DNA of 64,000 nucleotides from Clostridium niameyense (GTDB lineage: Bacteria; Bacillota; Clostridia; Clostridiales; Clostridiaceae): the NCBI RefSeq assembly GCF_001243045.1, contig NZ_LN849007.1, positions 524,989-588,988 on the forward strand, read 5' to 3'. Below, piece after piece: positions 57,343 to 64,000 of the stretch (position 1 is the stretch's first letter; every line of letters starts with the position of its first letter). The position numbers and the translations under genes are program-made. Below the pieces are notes generated by a model. It ran no database searches, was not told the DNA's origin, and saw only the letters and a program-made list of their open reading frames with translations.

Positions 57343-57474
57343 ATGAAAAAGCTATTTTATTTTACTATGGCAGTTGTTTTAAGTATAGGTATAATTGCGG
57401 GATTATCTATAAAAGGAACCCAGGCACAAAATTTTGAGGCCAAAAGTACAACAGTTGAAGCTATAGTTAAATAG
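57343..57474 (+). CDS. Small secreted peptide, 43 aa
   Basis: A short frame with a strong ribosome site (AGGAGG at 57328-57333) and a clear signal peptide: MKK, a hydrophobic core of about 20 residues, and a plausible cleavage at TQA-QN. The exported part would be only about 15 residues with no Cys. It has a terminator of its own. I recognise no family. It might be a signalling peptide, but no receptor or processing gene is adjacent. Confidence 0.7.
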   Translation: MKKLFYFTMAVVLSIGIIAGLSIKGTQAQNFEAKSTTVEAIVK

Positions 57475-57528
57475 GAGTGCCCCTATATAATTTGTTGACA
57501 TATAAAATAAAATTTAACTGTTTTTTAA

Positions 57529-57567
57529 AATATAAAGCCCTACAGGTTTTGTAGGGCTTTATATTTT
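57529..57567. terminator. Bidirectional terminator between small peptide gene and gerQ
   Basis: AATATAAAGCCCTACA pairs with TGTAGGGCTTTATATT over a 5-base loop, with T-rich sequence on the plus strand. Confidence 0.9.
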
Positions 57568-57571
57568 TATG

Positions 57572-58090
57572 TTAATCAAATATTCTTACAAATTTAATAG
57601 AATACATATCTGCCATTATTAAGTCGTTAGTGTCTACTTCTCTTATTAATAAGTAGCTTATTCCAACAGATAGTAATGTACCTTCTCTATCAATCAACAT
57701 ATTCGTACCTATTAAAAATTCTATTTTTACACGTCTACCAATTTGAGTCTTTAAAAATCCTTGATTGTAATTTATATTATCTTGCACAGGTTCGCTAGCT
57801 CCAATTATACCATTCATAGGTTTAGGAATAGGCATAGGAGGTATAGACATTTCTTTATTAGGTGTTGATTGAGTATTTTGTGTTGATGGTTTAGTAGTAG
57901 TGGATTGATTTTGCTCTTTAGTATTAGTCATATTAGATGTGCCGTACATAGGTTGCTGCATAGGTTGATTGCACCATGGCATAGAACCATAAGGCATAGG
58001 ACCATAAGGCATAGATTGAGATGTCATAGGCATGTAAGATCCAGCACCTCCTCTAGCATTTTCAAAGAAAGGACAATTTTTGGACAACAT
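57572..58090 (-). CDS. gerQ: Spore coat protein GerQ
   Basis: A 172-residue coat protein. The N-terminal half (1-95) is low-complexity, rich in Pro, Met, Gln, Ser and Thr (MPYGPMPYG), and the C-terminal part (about 105-172) matches the GerQ domain (NQGFLKTQIGRRVKIEF, then MADMYSIKFVRIF). In Bacillus GerQ is cross-linked in the coat and is needed for the function of CwlJ. The Gln-rich region could be a transglutaminase target. It follows cwlJ by 20 bases on the minus strand, the conserved pairing. Confidence 0.9.
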   Translation of the reverse strand: MLSKNCPFFENARGGAGSYMPMTSQSMPYGPMPYGSMPWCNQPMQQPMYGTSNMTNTKEQNQSTTTKPSTQNTQSTPNKEMSIPPMPIPKPMNGIIGASEPVQDNINYNQGFLKTQIGRRVKIEFLIGTNMLIDREGTLLSVGISYLLIREVDTNDLIMADMYSIKFVRIFD

Positions 58091-58110
58091 AAAATTCCTC
58101 CTAAATATTA

Positions 58111-58554
58111 TTAAGTTTCAGCATATAACTCTGTAGGATTGTAAAAGCAGTGTTGAACTACTTTCACTTGGAAAGAACCTACACCATTTGAAGGGAAGGT
58201 ATAAGGACAGGTGGGTAAATATGGATTAAAATACCATAGAGAATATCCTACATTGTATAATCTATTCCCAGATAAGGCCCAGTCGGCTATATCATAGTGT
58301 ATTTGTTCTGGGGGATTAGACCATATGGTTTGAGGATTAGGCTGACCACCCAGTGTATCTCTAACACAGTCGAATTGACCTTGTTGATAAATTACTTTTC
58401 TCAGATCACCTTGGCATACTCTTTGATATTCTCCATAAGGTATCCTAACTCTATTCATAACTACGGTGGCTACGGCCTTCATACCATCTTCACCTTCACC
58501 ACCAGCTTCACATTTAATTATTCTAGCTAATAATTCCCTATCGGAATAAGCCAT
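58111..58554 (-). CDS. cwlJ: Spore cortex-lytic hydrolase CwlJ
   Basis: A 147-residue Hydrolase_2 (SleB/CwlJ) domain protein with no signal peptide and no peptidoglycan-binding domain, which separates CwlJ from SleB. Catalytic-site segments are LLARIIKCEAGGEGEDGMKAV (Glu) and QFDCV, with a C-terminal FNP. It degrades cortex during Ca-DPA-triggered germination. GAGGTG lies before the ATG on the minus strand. It forms an operon with gerQ. Confidence 0.95.
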   Translation of the reverse strand: MAYSDRELLARIIKCEAGGEGEDGMKAVATVVMNRVRIPYGEYQRVCQGDLRKVIYQQGQFDCVRDTLGGQPNPQTIWSNPPEQIHYDIADWALSGNRLYNVGYSLWYFNPYLPTCPYTFPSNGVGSFQVKVVQHCFYNPTELYAET

Positions 58555-58636
58555 GTAATTTACACCTCGTAAATATTCCTCACACTAATTAATATATTCA
58601 AATAATCAAAAAGTGTACTAATAATTTTAAAATTTT

Positions 58637-59314
58637 TTAATATAAAATTTCTTCAAGGGTTTCTCTAGAATTTAAAACAATAATATTTTTGTTAAAATCT
58701 ATTAATCCATCTTTTTTCATATTAATAAGCTCCCTAGATAAAGATGGTCTAGGGATGGCAAGCAATTCTGATAATGCTTCCCTTGATAGATTTAATTTTA
58801 TAGTTAAGTTTTTTTGAGTAGAATATTGTTCTAATAAAAAACTAGCTATTTTTTCACGTAAAGTATTGTAAGATAAATATTTTACTTTTTTATTAAGCAT
58901 TAATATTTTGTTAGATAATAAAGACATTAAATTGTTTAATAAAATAGAATTTAAACTGCAAAGTTTTAAAATGTATTCTTTAGTAATGAATAAAACAATA
59001 GTATTTTCAGAGGCAATAATACTAGATGGATAAGTATTAGTATTAGAAAATACTATTACTTCCCCAAATATATCTCCACTATGAAGTATATCTACAGTGA
59101 CTGTCTTACCAGAAGAAAATAATTTTTGAATTTCTACTGTACCATCTAATAATATGCCAATACTGTTACATTTATCACTTTCTAAAGCTATAGTTTCCTG
59201 CTTTTCATAAGAACATATTTTATAATTTATATTGTTTAATATATGCTTGATTTCTTCTTCCTCAAAATTTTTAAATAGTATACAGTTTTTTAATACAGAT
59301 ATTATATTGTTCAT
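58637..59314 (-). CDS. Crp/Fnr family transcription regulator
   Basis: A 225-residue regulator: cyclic-nucleotide-binding-like beta barrel (about 15-125; LLDGTVEIQKLF, SGDIFGEVIVFS), dimerisation helix, and a C-terminal HTH_Crp (about 165-205; LSREALSELLAIPRPSLSRELINMKKDGLI). No Cys set for an iron-sulfur cluster at the N-terminus, so it is not FNR-like in oxygen sensing. Effector and targets unknown. GGAGGAAC precedes the start. It lies just downstream of trpP on the same strand. Confidence 0.92.
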   Translation of the reverse strand: MNNIISVLKNCILFKNFEEEEIKHILNNINYKICSYEKQETIALESDKCNSIGILLDGTVEIQKLFSSGKTVTVDILHSGDIFGEVIVFSNTNTYPSSIIASENTIVLFITKEYILKLCSLNSILLNNLMSLLSNKILMLNKKVKYLSYNTLREKIASFLLEQYSTQKNLTIKLNLSREALSELLAIPRPSLSRELINMKKDGLIDFNKNIIVLNSRETLEEILY

Positions 59315-59341
59315 AAAGTTCCTCCAAAAATGTTATTTCTA

Positions 59342-59854
59342 TTAAATATTCATAGATGATCTTCTTAGAGACATGTTTATTATATTATATAGTATTACTG
59401 TAGTTATAGTATTTATAATAGATGCAGGTAATACTACTGATAAAACTAAAGAAATAAATGGAGCAGGAAGAGATATAAATAATAGTGATGAGCCTAAAAA
59501 TACTGAACCACTTATAAAAGTACCTATAAAAGATAATATAATTACTTTAACTTTTTTATTGAATTTATTTTCAGTAGCTTTTATTAAAAAAAATAATAAA
59601 TTAGATGTAATTATTTTGTCTATTATATTTGGCAACTGTCCTCCAGGGAAAGTTGTAGTAAAAGCAGTTAAAATTCCAGATAAAATTCCTATAACTAAAG
59701 TACTTTTATAATCTTTATTTAATATTAAAGTTATAAACATCATAATTAGTAAAAAGTCCGGTTTCATTCCAAATAATAAGGGAGGGGCTATTTGGTGTAG
59801 TAACAATCCCATAGCTAAAAGTAATGAACTAAGTATCATTTTTTTCAAATTCAT
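59342..59854 (-). CDS. trpP: Tryptophan transporter TrpP
   Basis: A 170-residue polytopic protein with five or six helices, similar to Bacillus TrpP (MGLLLHQIAPPLLFGMKPDFLLIMMFI at the start). The start is ATG 59854, preceded by AAAGGAGAT. A longer frame to 59872 begins upstream of that site. A T-box that reads UGG precedes it, which strongly supports tryptophan as substrate. In Bacillus trpP is regulated by TRAP, so the control mode differs here. Confidence 0.9.
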   Translation of the reverse strand: MNLKKMILSSLLLAMGLLLHQIAPPLLFGMKPDFLLIMMFITLILNKDYKSTLVIGILSGILTAFTTTFPGGQLPNIIDKIITSNLLFFLIKATENKFNKKVKVIILSFIGTFISGSVFLGSSLLFISLPAPFISLVLSVVLPASIINTITTVILYNIINMSLRRSSMNI

Positions 59855-59966
59855 AATAATATCTCCTTTCAATATAGAAAAATAACTTGATTTTATAAAA
59901 AATTTTAAATACCAATAACTATCTTCAGTTCAAGACACTTAAACCACCTCCTTATAAATTTATACA

Positions 59967-60245
59967 TAAAAAAACCTTCATCCTTATTTAGGACGAAGGT
60001 TAACTCGCGGTGCCACCTAATTTATGTTTGAATTATGTAAATTATATAATTTAAACATCTCTTGAATTCAGGTACTAACATACCCTATCCCCTATAACGG
60101 TGGGCTTCCGATAAATACTACTATCTAAATAGAGTTCGCTTTATTTCTCGAAGGGCCATTCACTAAAATTTGTATTGTTAAGATTACACCACCCTTAACT
60201 CTCTTTAAATCTTCCTCTTAGCTACTATTCCTTGTTAATGAATTT
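59967..60245 (-). promoter_or_regulatory. T-box riboswitch, tryptophan-specific (UGG specifier)
   Basis: Minus strand. The T-box sequence AGGTGGCACCGCG is at 60018-60006. A terminator (AACCTTC-TCCT with AGGA-GAAGGTT, then a T-run) lies at 60002-59967. Upstream stem I has AGAGAG and GGTGGTG, and the specifier loop reads GTGAA-TGG-CCC. Uncharged tRNA-Trp would bind it and prevent termination, switching on trpP when tryptophan is short. Confidence 0.92.
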
Positions 60246-60263
60246 TAATATTTAATTTTCTCA

Positions 60264-60292
60264 ATTATATCACTTTAATTTTATAAAGTAAA
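60264..60292 (-). promoter_or_regulatory. Promoter of the Trp T-box leader
   Basis: On the minus strand TTTACT (60292-60287), 17 bases, TATAAT (60269-60264), just before the T-box leader. Confidence 0.78.
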
Positions 60293-60512
60293 GGTTTAAT
60301 TAATAAATTTTAATTCTATTATACGATATAATTATTGTATAATAAGATAAAAATTTAATTTATTAATTTCTGCAAATATTTTAAACTATTTTGTTAAACA
60401 TATTAATATATATATTTAAAATAATTAATTAAAGTAATTTACTTAAACGTTCTAGAATACTAATGATGTATCAAAAGGTTATTAATATCTTATAATTTAA
60501 AGGGGTGATACT

Positions 60513-60794
60513 ATGATTATAGGATCTGTTAAGATATATTTATATGCCAATTGGGTGCATTCCTTGAAAGAAAAAAGAATGATAGTTAAAAGTATTATAG
60601 CTAAAACAAAAAATAAATTTAATGTATCTGTAGCAGAAGTAGAAAATCAGGATATGCATCAATCTATAGTTATAGGAGTAGTATGTGTAACTAATAGTAC
60701 GAAACAAGCTAATAGTATAATACAAAGTGTAATAAATTATGTAGAAGGTAGTACAGATGCATTAATGGAAAGAACAGATATAGAAATCCTATAA
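60513..60794 (+). CDS. DUF503 family protein (YlxP-like)
   Basis: A 93-residue protein of the DUF503 family (MIIGSVKIYLYANWVHSLKEKR start, then FNVSVAEVENQDMHQSIVIGVVCV). It is a small ferredoxin-like fold; in Bacillus YlxP is linked to ribosome maturation or RbfA, but no partner is near here. ATG 60513 has AAGGGGTGAT upstream. Stands alone between the T-box promoter region and the TPP riboswitch. Confidence 0.9.
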   Translation: MIIGSVKIYLYANWVHSLKEKRMIVKSIIAKTKNKFNVSVAEVENQDMHQSIVIGVVCVTNSTKQANSIIQSVINYVEGSTDALMERTDIEIL

Positions 60795-60813
60795 AATATT
60801 TTGCTTAAAAACC

Positions 60814-60842
60814 TTTACATTAAATTGCTATAGATATATAAT
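60814..60842 (+). promoter_or_regulatory. Promoter of the TPP riboswitch operon
   Basis: TTTACA (60814-60819), 17 bases, TATAAT (60837-60842). Transcription would begin about 25 bases before the riboswitch. Confidence 0.8.
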
Positions 60843-60875
60843 ATATTTTAAGCAATTAAATAGAATAATGATGAA

Positions 60876-60964
60876 AAATGCAGGGGTGCCATATAGGCTG
60901 AGAAGAATTTCTTTTCTAACCCTTTGAACCTGATGTAATTAAAATTACCGTAGGGAGCATTGCA
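60876..60964 (+). promoter_or_regulatory. TPP riboswitch (THI box)
   Basis: Conserved parts are GGGGTGCC, GGCTGAGA, AACCCTTTGAACCTGAT and a 3' GTAGGGA. P1 forms from AATGC and GCATT at the ends. The element lies before purF-like and thiC genes. With the following terminator it should shut down the operon when thiamine pyrophosphate is plentiful. Confidence 0.97.
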
Positions 60965-61000
60965 ATATATATAAATTTATATGTTTTGTATATAATGTAA

Positions 61001-61036
61001 AAAAGCTTACCTTTCGGGGTAAGCTTTATTTTTTTA
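61001..61036 (+). terminator. Riboswitch-controlled terminator
   Basis: AAAGCTTACC pairs with GGTAAGCTTT around TTTCGG, followed by a T-run. It sits between the aptamer and the purF-like start codon, the expected expression platform. Confidence 0.9.
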
Positions 61037-61054
61037 TAACAGAAGGGATAAAGT

Positions 61055-62428
61055 ATGCTATTAAACCAAGATAAAGATAGATTTCAAGAAGAATGTGGAG
61101 TTTTTGGGATACATAAATGTAATTATACTAATTTACCAGATATATTTCATGGAGCACTGACTTCTCTTCAACATAGAGGAGAGGAAAGCGTAGGTGTAAC
61201 CTGTATAACAGAAAAAGGAATCATTACTAAAAAAGCTTTAGGTTTAGTTTCAAATTTATTTTCTAAAAAAGATGTATTAAAGATACAATATTCTTCTGCT
61301 ATAGGACATGTTAGATATTCAACCTGTGGAGAAGTATCACTAAGGAATGCACAGCCTATACAAGATATATCAATAAAAAACAATATAGCTTTGGCTCATA
61401 ATGGGAATTTATTAAATAAAAGTGATATTAAAGAAAAACTTGAAAAAGAAGGCTTAAAATTTGCTACTACCACAGATTCAGAGGTAATATTAAAGTTTTT
61501 AATCAAAGAATTAAATAATAAAAAGTCTTTAGAACAAGGAGTAGTAAAGGCTATAAAAGAATTAAAAGGAGCTTTTTCGGCTTTAGTATTAACAGAGAAT
61601 AAATTAATAGGGTTTAGAGATGAAAAAGGTATAAGGCCTTTAGTTCTTGGAAAGGTTGGAGAAAGCTATGTTTTAAGTTCAGAGACTGCTGCTATAACCT
61701 CTGTGGGAGGACATTTTATAAGAGATGTAAGGGCTGGAGAAATAGTTATTATAGATAAATGCGGATTAAAATCTATAGAAACTACCAAAAATAAATCTAA
61801 TATTTGTGCTTTAGAATATATATATTTTTCAAGACCAGATAGTTTTATAGAAAATATCAATGTTTGTGATTTTCGAATGAAATGTGGACAAATGTTATAT
61901 AAGCCTTATGAAAAACAAGGAGATATAGTAATAGGTGTGCCAGACTCTGGACTTTTAGCAGCATTAGGCTATTCAAAAGCTTCTAATATACCTTATGAAA
62001 TAGGCATTATAAAAAATCCTTACGCAGGAAGAAATTTTATAAAGTCTACAAAGAAAAAAAGAGAAAAAAATATTAATGTAAAATTAAACATAATAAAACC
62101 TATAGTAAAGAATAAAAAGGTTATAGTTATTGATGATTCCATTATAAGAGGGACAAGCAGTAAAAGAATAGTGTATGAGCTAAAAAGGGCAGGAGCTATA
62201 GAGGTACATTTTAAAGTAGCATCCCCAAAGGTAGATTTTAACTGTAATTTGGGTATAGATATAAAAAATACAAAAGAATTATTATCTTCAAATAAAAGTT
62301 TAGAAGATATGAGGAAATTTATAGGAGCAGATAGCTTAGAATTTTTAAGTTTAGATGCTATGAAAAAATGTTTAAAAGATGTAAATATTTGTACAGGATG
62401 CTTTGATGGTATTTATGCAGATAATTAA
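61055..62428 (+). CDS. purF: Amidophosphoribosyltransferase (PurF) paralogue in a thiamine operon
   Basis: A 457-residue enzyme making phosphoribosylamine from PRPP and glutamine. A 13-residue propeptide precedes Cys14 (QEECGVFGIH), the Ntn glutaminase nucleophile. GHVRYSTCGE, AHNGNL and TTDSEV are glutaminase-site motifs, and VIVIDDSIIRGTSSK is the PRPP loop. The PRPP-closing loop, normally NRYxGRTFI, reads NPYAGRNFI, a departure from usual PurF. C-terminal Cys pairs (CTGC) suggest the 4Fe-4S type. It is the first gene after the TPP riboswitch and precedes thiC, so it likely supplies AIR for HMP-P. A main purF elsewhere in the genome is expected but not visible. Confidence 0.9.
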   Translation: MLLNQDKDRFQEECGVFGIHKCNYTNLPDIFHGALTSLQHRGEESVGVTCITEKGIITKKALGLVSNLFSKKDVLKIQYSSAIGHVRYSTCGEVSLRNAQPIQDISIKNNIALAHNGNLLNKSDIKEKLEKEGLKFATTTDSEVILKFLIKELNNKKSLEQGVVKAIKELKGAFSALVLTENKLIGFRDEKGIRPLVLGKVGESYVLSSETAAITSVGGHFIRDVRAGEIVIIDKCGLKSIETTKNKSNICALEYIYFSRPDSFIENINVCDFRMKCGQMLYKPYEKQGDIVIGVPDSGLLAALGYSKASNIPYEIGIIKNPYAGRNFIKSTKKKREKNINVKLNIIKPIVKNKKVIVIDDSIIRGTSSKRIVYELKRAGAIEVHFKVASPKVDFNCNLGIDIKNTKELLSSNKSLEDMRKFIGADSLEFLSLDAMKKCLKDVNICTGCFDGIYADN

Positions 62429-62470
62429 AAATTATTTATATAAACTTATTTAAGAAAGGGAGTATTTAAT

Positions 62471-63784
62471 ATGAATTATACAACTCAGATGGATGCTGCT
62501 AAGAAGGGTATAGTAACTAAGGAAATGGAAATAGTCTCTAAAAAGGAAAGCATGGATGTAAACAAACTTATGAAATTAGTTGCAGAAGGTAAGATAGCAA
62601 TACCTGCTAACAAAAATCATAAAACTTTAGATCCAGAAGGAATAGGTCAGGGACTTAGAACAAAAATAAATGTTAATTTAGGTATATCAAAAGATTGCTG
62701 TAATATAGATATGGAACTTGAAAAAGTTAAAAAAGCTATAGATATGAAAGCAGAAGCTATAATGGATTTAAGTTGTTTTGGAAAAACTGAAGAATTTAGA
62801 CAAAGACTTATATCTATGTCACCAGCTATTATAGGAACAGTTCCAATATACGATGCAGTAGGTTTTTACGATAAAGAATTAAAAGATATTACTTCAGAAG
62901 AATTCTTAAAAGTGGCAGAAAAACATGCTAAAGACGGAGCAGACTTTTTAACTATACATGTAGGTATGAGTAGGGAAACTGCAGAAGTTTTCAAGAGAAA
63001 TGAAAGAAAAATGAATGTAGTATCAAGAGGTGGATCGCTTTTATATGCTTGGATGCAACTAAATGATAAAGAAAATCCATTCTATGAAAGATTTGATGAA
63101 TTACTAGATATATGTGAAAAATATGATGTAACTTTAAGTCTTGGAGATGCTTGTCGTCCAGGATGTATAGATGATTCAACAGATGCAAGTCAAATACAAG
63201 AACTTATAATTTTAGGAGAACTTACAAAAAGAGCTTGGAAGAGAAATGTACAAGTTATAATAGAAGGACCAGGCCATATGACATTAGATGAAATAGAAAC
63301 TAATATGAAAATAGAAAAGAAATTATGTCATGGAGCACCTTTCTATGTATTAGGACCTATAGTTACAGATATAGCACCTGGATATGATCATATAACATCA
63401 GCCATAGGTGGGGCTATGGCAGCCACTTACGGAGCAGATTTTCTATGCTATGTAACACCAGCAGAACATTTAAGACTTCCTAATTTAGATGATATGAAGG
63501 AAGGGATAATAGCATCTAAAATAGCAGCACATGTAGCAGATTTGGCAAAAGGTATAAAGGGTGCAAAAGAAATGGACAACAAGATGGCAGATGCTAGAAG
63601 AATTTTTGATTGGGAAGAGATGTTTAAATTAGCTATAGATCCGGAAAAACCTAGAAAATATAGAGAAGAATCTCAGGCTCAAAGTAAGGATTCTTGTACA
63701 ATGTGTGGAAAAATGTGTGCAGTAAGAAATATGAATAGAGTTATAGAAGGCAGAGATTTAAATATGTTAAGAGAAGATGACTAA
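62471..63784 (+). CDS. thiC: Phosphomethylpyrimidine synthase ThiC
   Basis: A 437-residue radical SAM enzyme that rearranges AIR to HMP-P. The C-terminal cluster motif [11 protein letters not shown] (C-x2-C-x4-C type) is intact. Substrate segments such as [11 protein letters not shown] and EGPGHM are visible. It lacks the N-terminal extension found in Gram-negative ThiC, the usual state in clostridia. AAGGGAG precedes ATG 62471. It is 42 bases from the purF paralogue and thus likely co-transcribed under TPP control. Confidence 0.97.
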   Translation: MNYTTQMDAAKKGIVTKEMEIVSKKESMDVNKLMKLVAEGKIAIPANKNHKTLDPEGIGQGLRTKINVNLGISKDCCNIDMELEKVKKAIDMKAEAIMDLSCFGKTEEFRQRLISMSPAIIGTVPIYDAVGFYDKELKDITSEEFLKVAEKHAKDGADFLTIHVGMSRETAEVFKRNERKMNVVSRGGSLLYAWMQLNDKENPFYERFDELLDICEKYDVTLSLGDACRPGCIDDSTDASQIQELIILGELTKRAWKRNVQVIIEGPGHMTLDEIETNMKIEKKLCHGAPFYVLGPIVTDIAPGYDHITSAIGGAMAATYGADFLCYVTPAEHLRLPNLDDMKEGIIASKIAAHVADLAKGIKGAKEMDNKMADARRIFDWEEMFKLAIDPEKPRKYREESQAQSKDSCTMCGKMCAVRNMNRVIEGRDLNMLREDD

Positions 63785-63805
63785 TTAAAAGGAAGTAGAT
63801 TAACA

Positions 63806-64000
63806 ATGTATGTAGATGCACATACTCATTTATCTAATTATAGAGATAAGAATAAAATAAATGAAGCTTTGAAATGTATAAATGAACATAAAATATATAC
63901 TGTAGATAATTCTATGGAATTGATAGACTATAAAGAAAGTTTAAAATATAGAGATATAAGCAAATATATTATTCCAAGTTTTGGAATACATCCTTGGAAA
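63806..64000 (+). CDS. TatD family metal-dependent hydrolase, 3' end cut off by window
   Basis: A frame of 65 codons from ATG 63806 with AAGGAAG upstream. It begins MYVDAHTHLSNY (metal-binding H-x-H) and reaches SFGIHPWK, the second family landmark. These are typical of TatD/YcfH-type nucleases or amidohydrolases. The remainder is outside the window. It follows thiC by 21 bases, so it may belong to the same operon. Confidence 0.82.
   Translation, partial: MYVDAHTHLSNYRDKNKINEALKCINEHKIYTVDNSMELIDYKESLKYRDISKYIIPSFGIHPWK

Noticed and set aside
57905-58114. A plus-strand frame rich in His and Arg opposite gerQ
   Set aside because: It is the shadow of the Pro/Met/Gln repeats of gerQ on the other strand, without a ribosome site.
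1-64000. CRISPR array or toxin-antitoxin/defence system
   Set aside because: I saw no regularly spaced repeats and no Cas, restriction-modification or toxin-antitoxin gene pairs. Genes are nearly all housekeeping or sporulation functions.

Overview
The window is an AT-rich, gene-dense chromosomal segment of a spore-forming, low-GC Firmicute. Sporulation and germination genes (gpr, spoIIP, yqfC/yqfD, a CotS-type protein, cwlJ-gerQ), pyruvate phosphate dikinase, a selenocysteine system and the codon usage point to Clostridium sensu stricto. The proteolytic C. botulinum / C. sporogenes group is a plausible guess, but the sequence alone does not prove it.

1-9250: the 3' part of an LCP (LytR-CpsA-Psr) gene, ridA, an RluA-type pseudouridine synthase and a D,D-carboxypeptidase, then comEA and a complete selenocysteine locus selD-selA-selB-selC. 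SelD is itself a selenoprotein: codon 32 is UGA, followed by a SECIS-like hairpin. tRNA-Sec has its own promoter and terminator.

9360-15440: a full-length P-type ATPase homologue that has lost its phosphorylatable Asp and other catalytic motifs, an orphan 89-aa gene, comEC lacking its metallo-beta-lactamase domain, holA and rpsT. The sel locus and pseudo-ATPase sit between comEA and comEC, which are adjacent or nearly so in Bacillus.

15670-51020: a long conserved Firmicute block. It runs gpr-spoIIP-(yqxA position)-lepA-hemW, CIRCE-hrcA-grpE-dnaK-dnaJ, prmA-rsmE-mtaB, a HIT gene, rpsU-yqeY-yqfC-yqfD-pgpH-ybeY-(dgkA-PAP2 fusion)-cdd-era-recO, a CBS/HTH regulator with ppdK, a CotS-type gene on the other strand, dgt, dnaG-sigA, trmK-nif3-zinc ribbon. 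Compared with Bacillus, phoH is absent between yqfD and pgpH, and no PPDK regulatory-protein gene precedes ppdK.

51070-53170: rnpB, followed by a decayed accessory patch. It holds a C-terminal tyrosine-integrase remnant, a lipoprotein-like fragment, an intact ElaA-type acetyltransferase with a structured leader, and a 17-bp direct repeat of the rnpB 3' region. A degenerate IS200-like transposase lies beyond the repeat. This looks like a relic of an element that used rnpB as attachment site.

53170-64000: ROK kinase, glycerophosphodiesterase, a YhgE/Pip membrane protein, a 43-aa secreted peptide, cwlJ-gerQ, a Crp-type regulator, a tryptophan transporter behind a Trp (UGG) T-box, a DUF503 protein, then a TPP riboswitch controlling a divergent PurF paralogue and thiC, and the start of a TatD-type hydrolase. 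The PurF-ThiC pairing joins the first step of AIR synthesis with AIR-to-HMP-P conversion under thiamine control.
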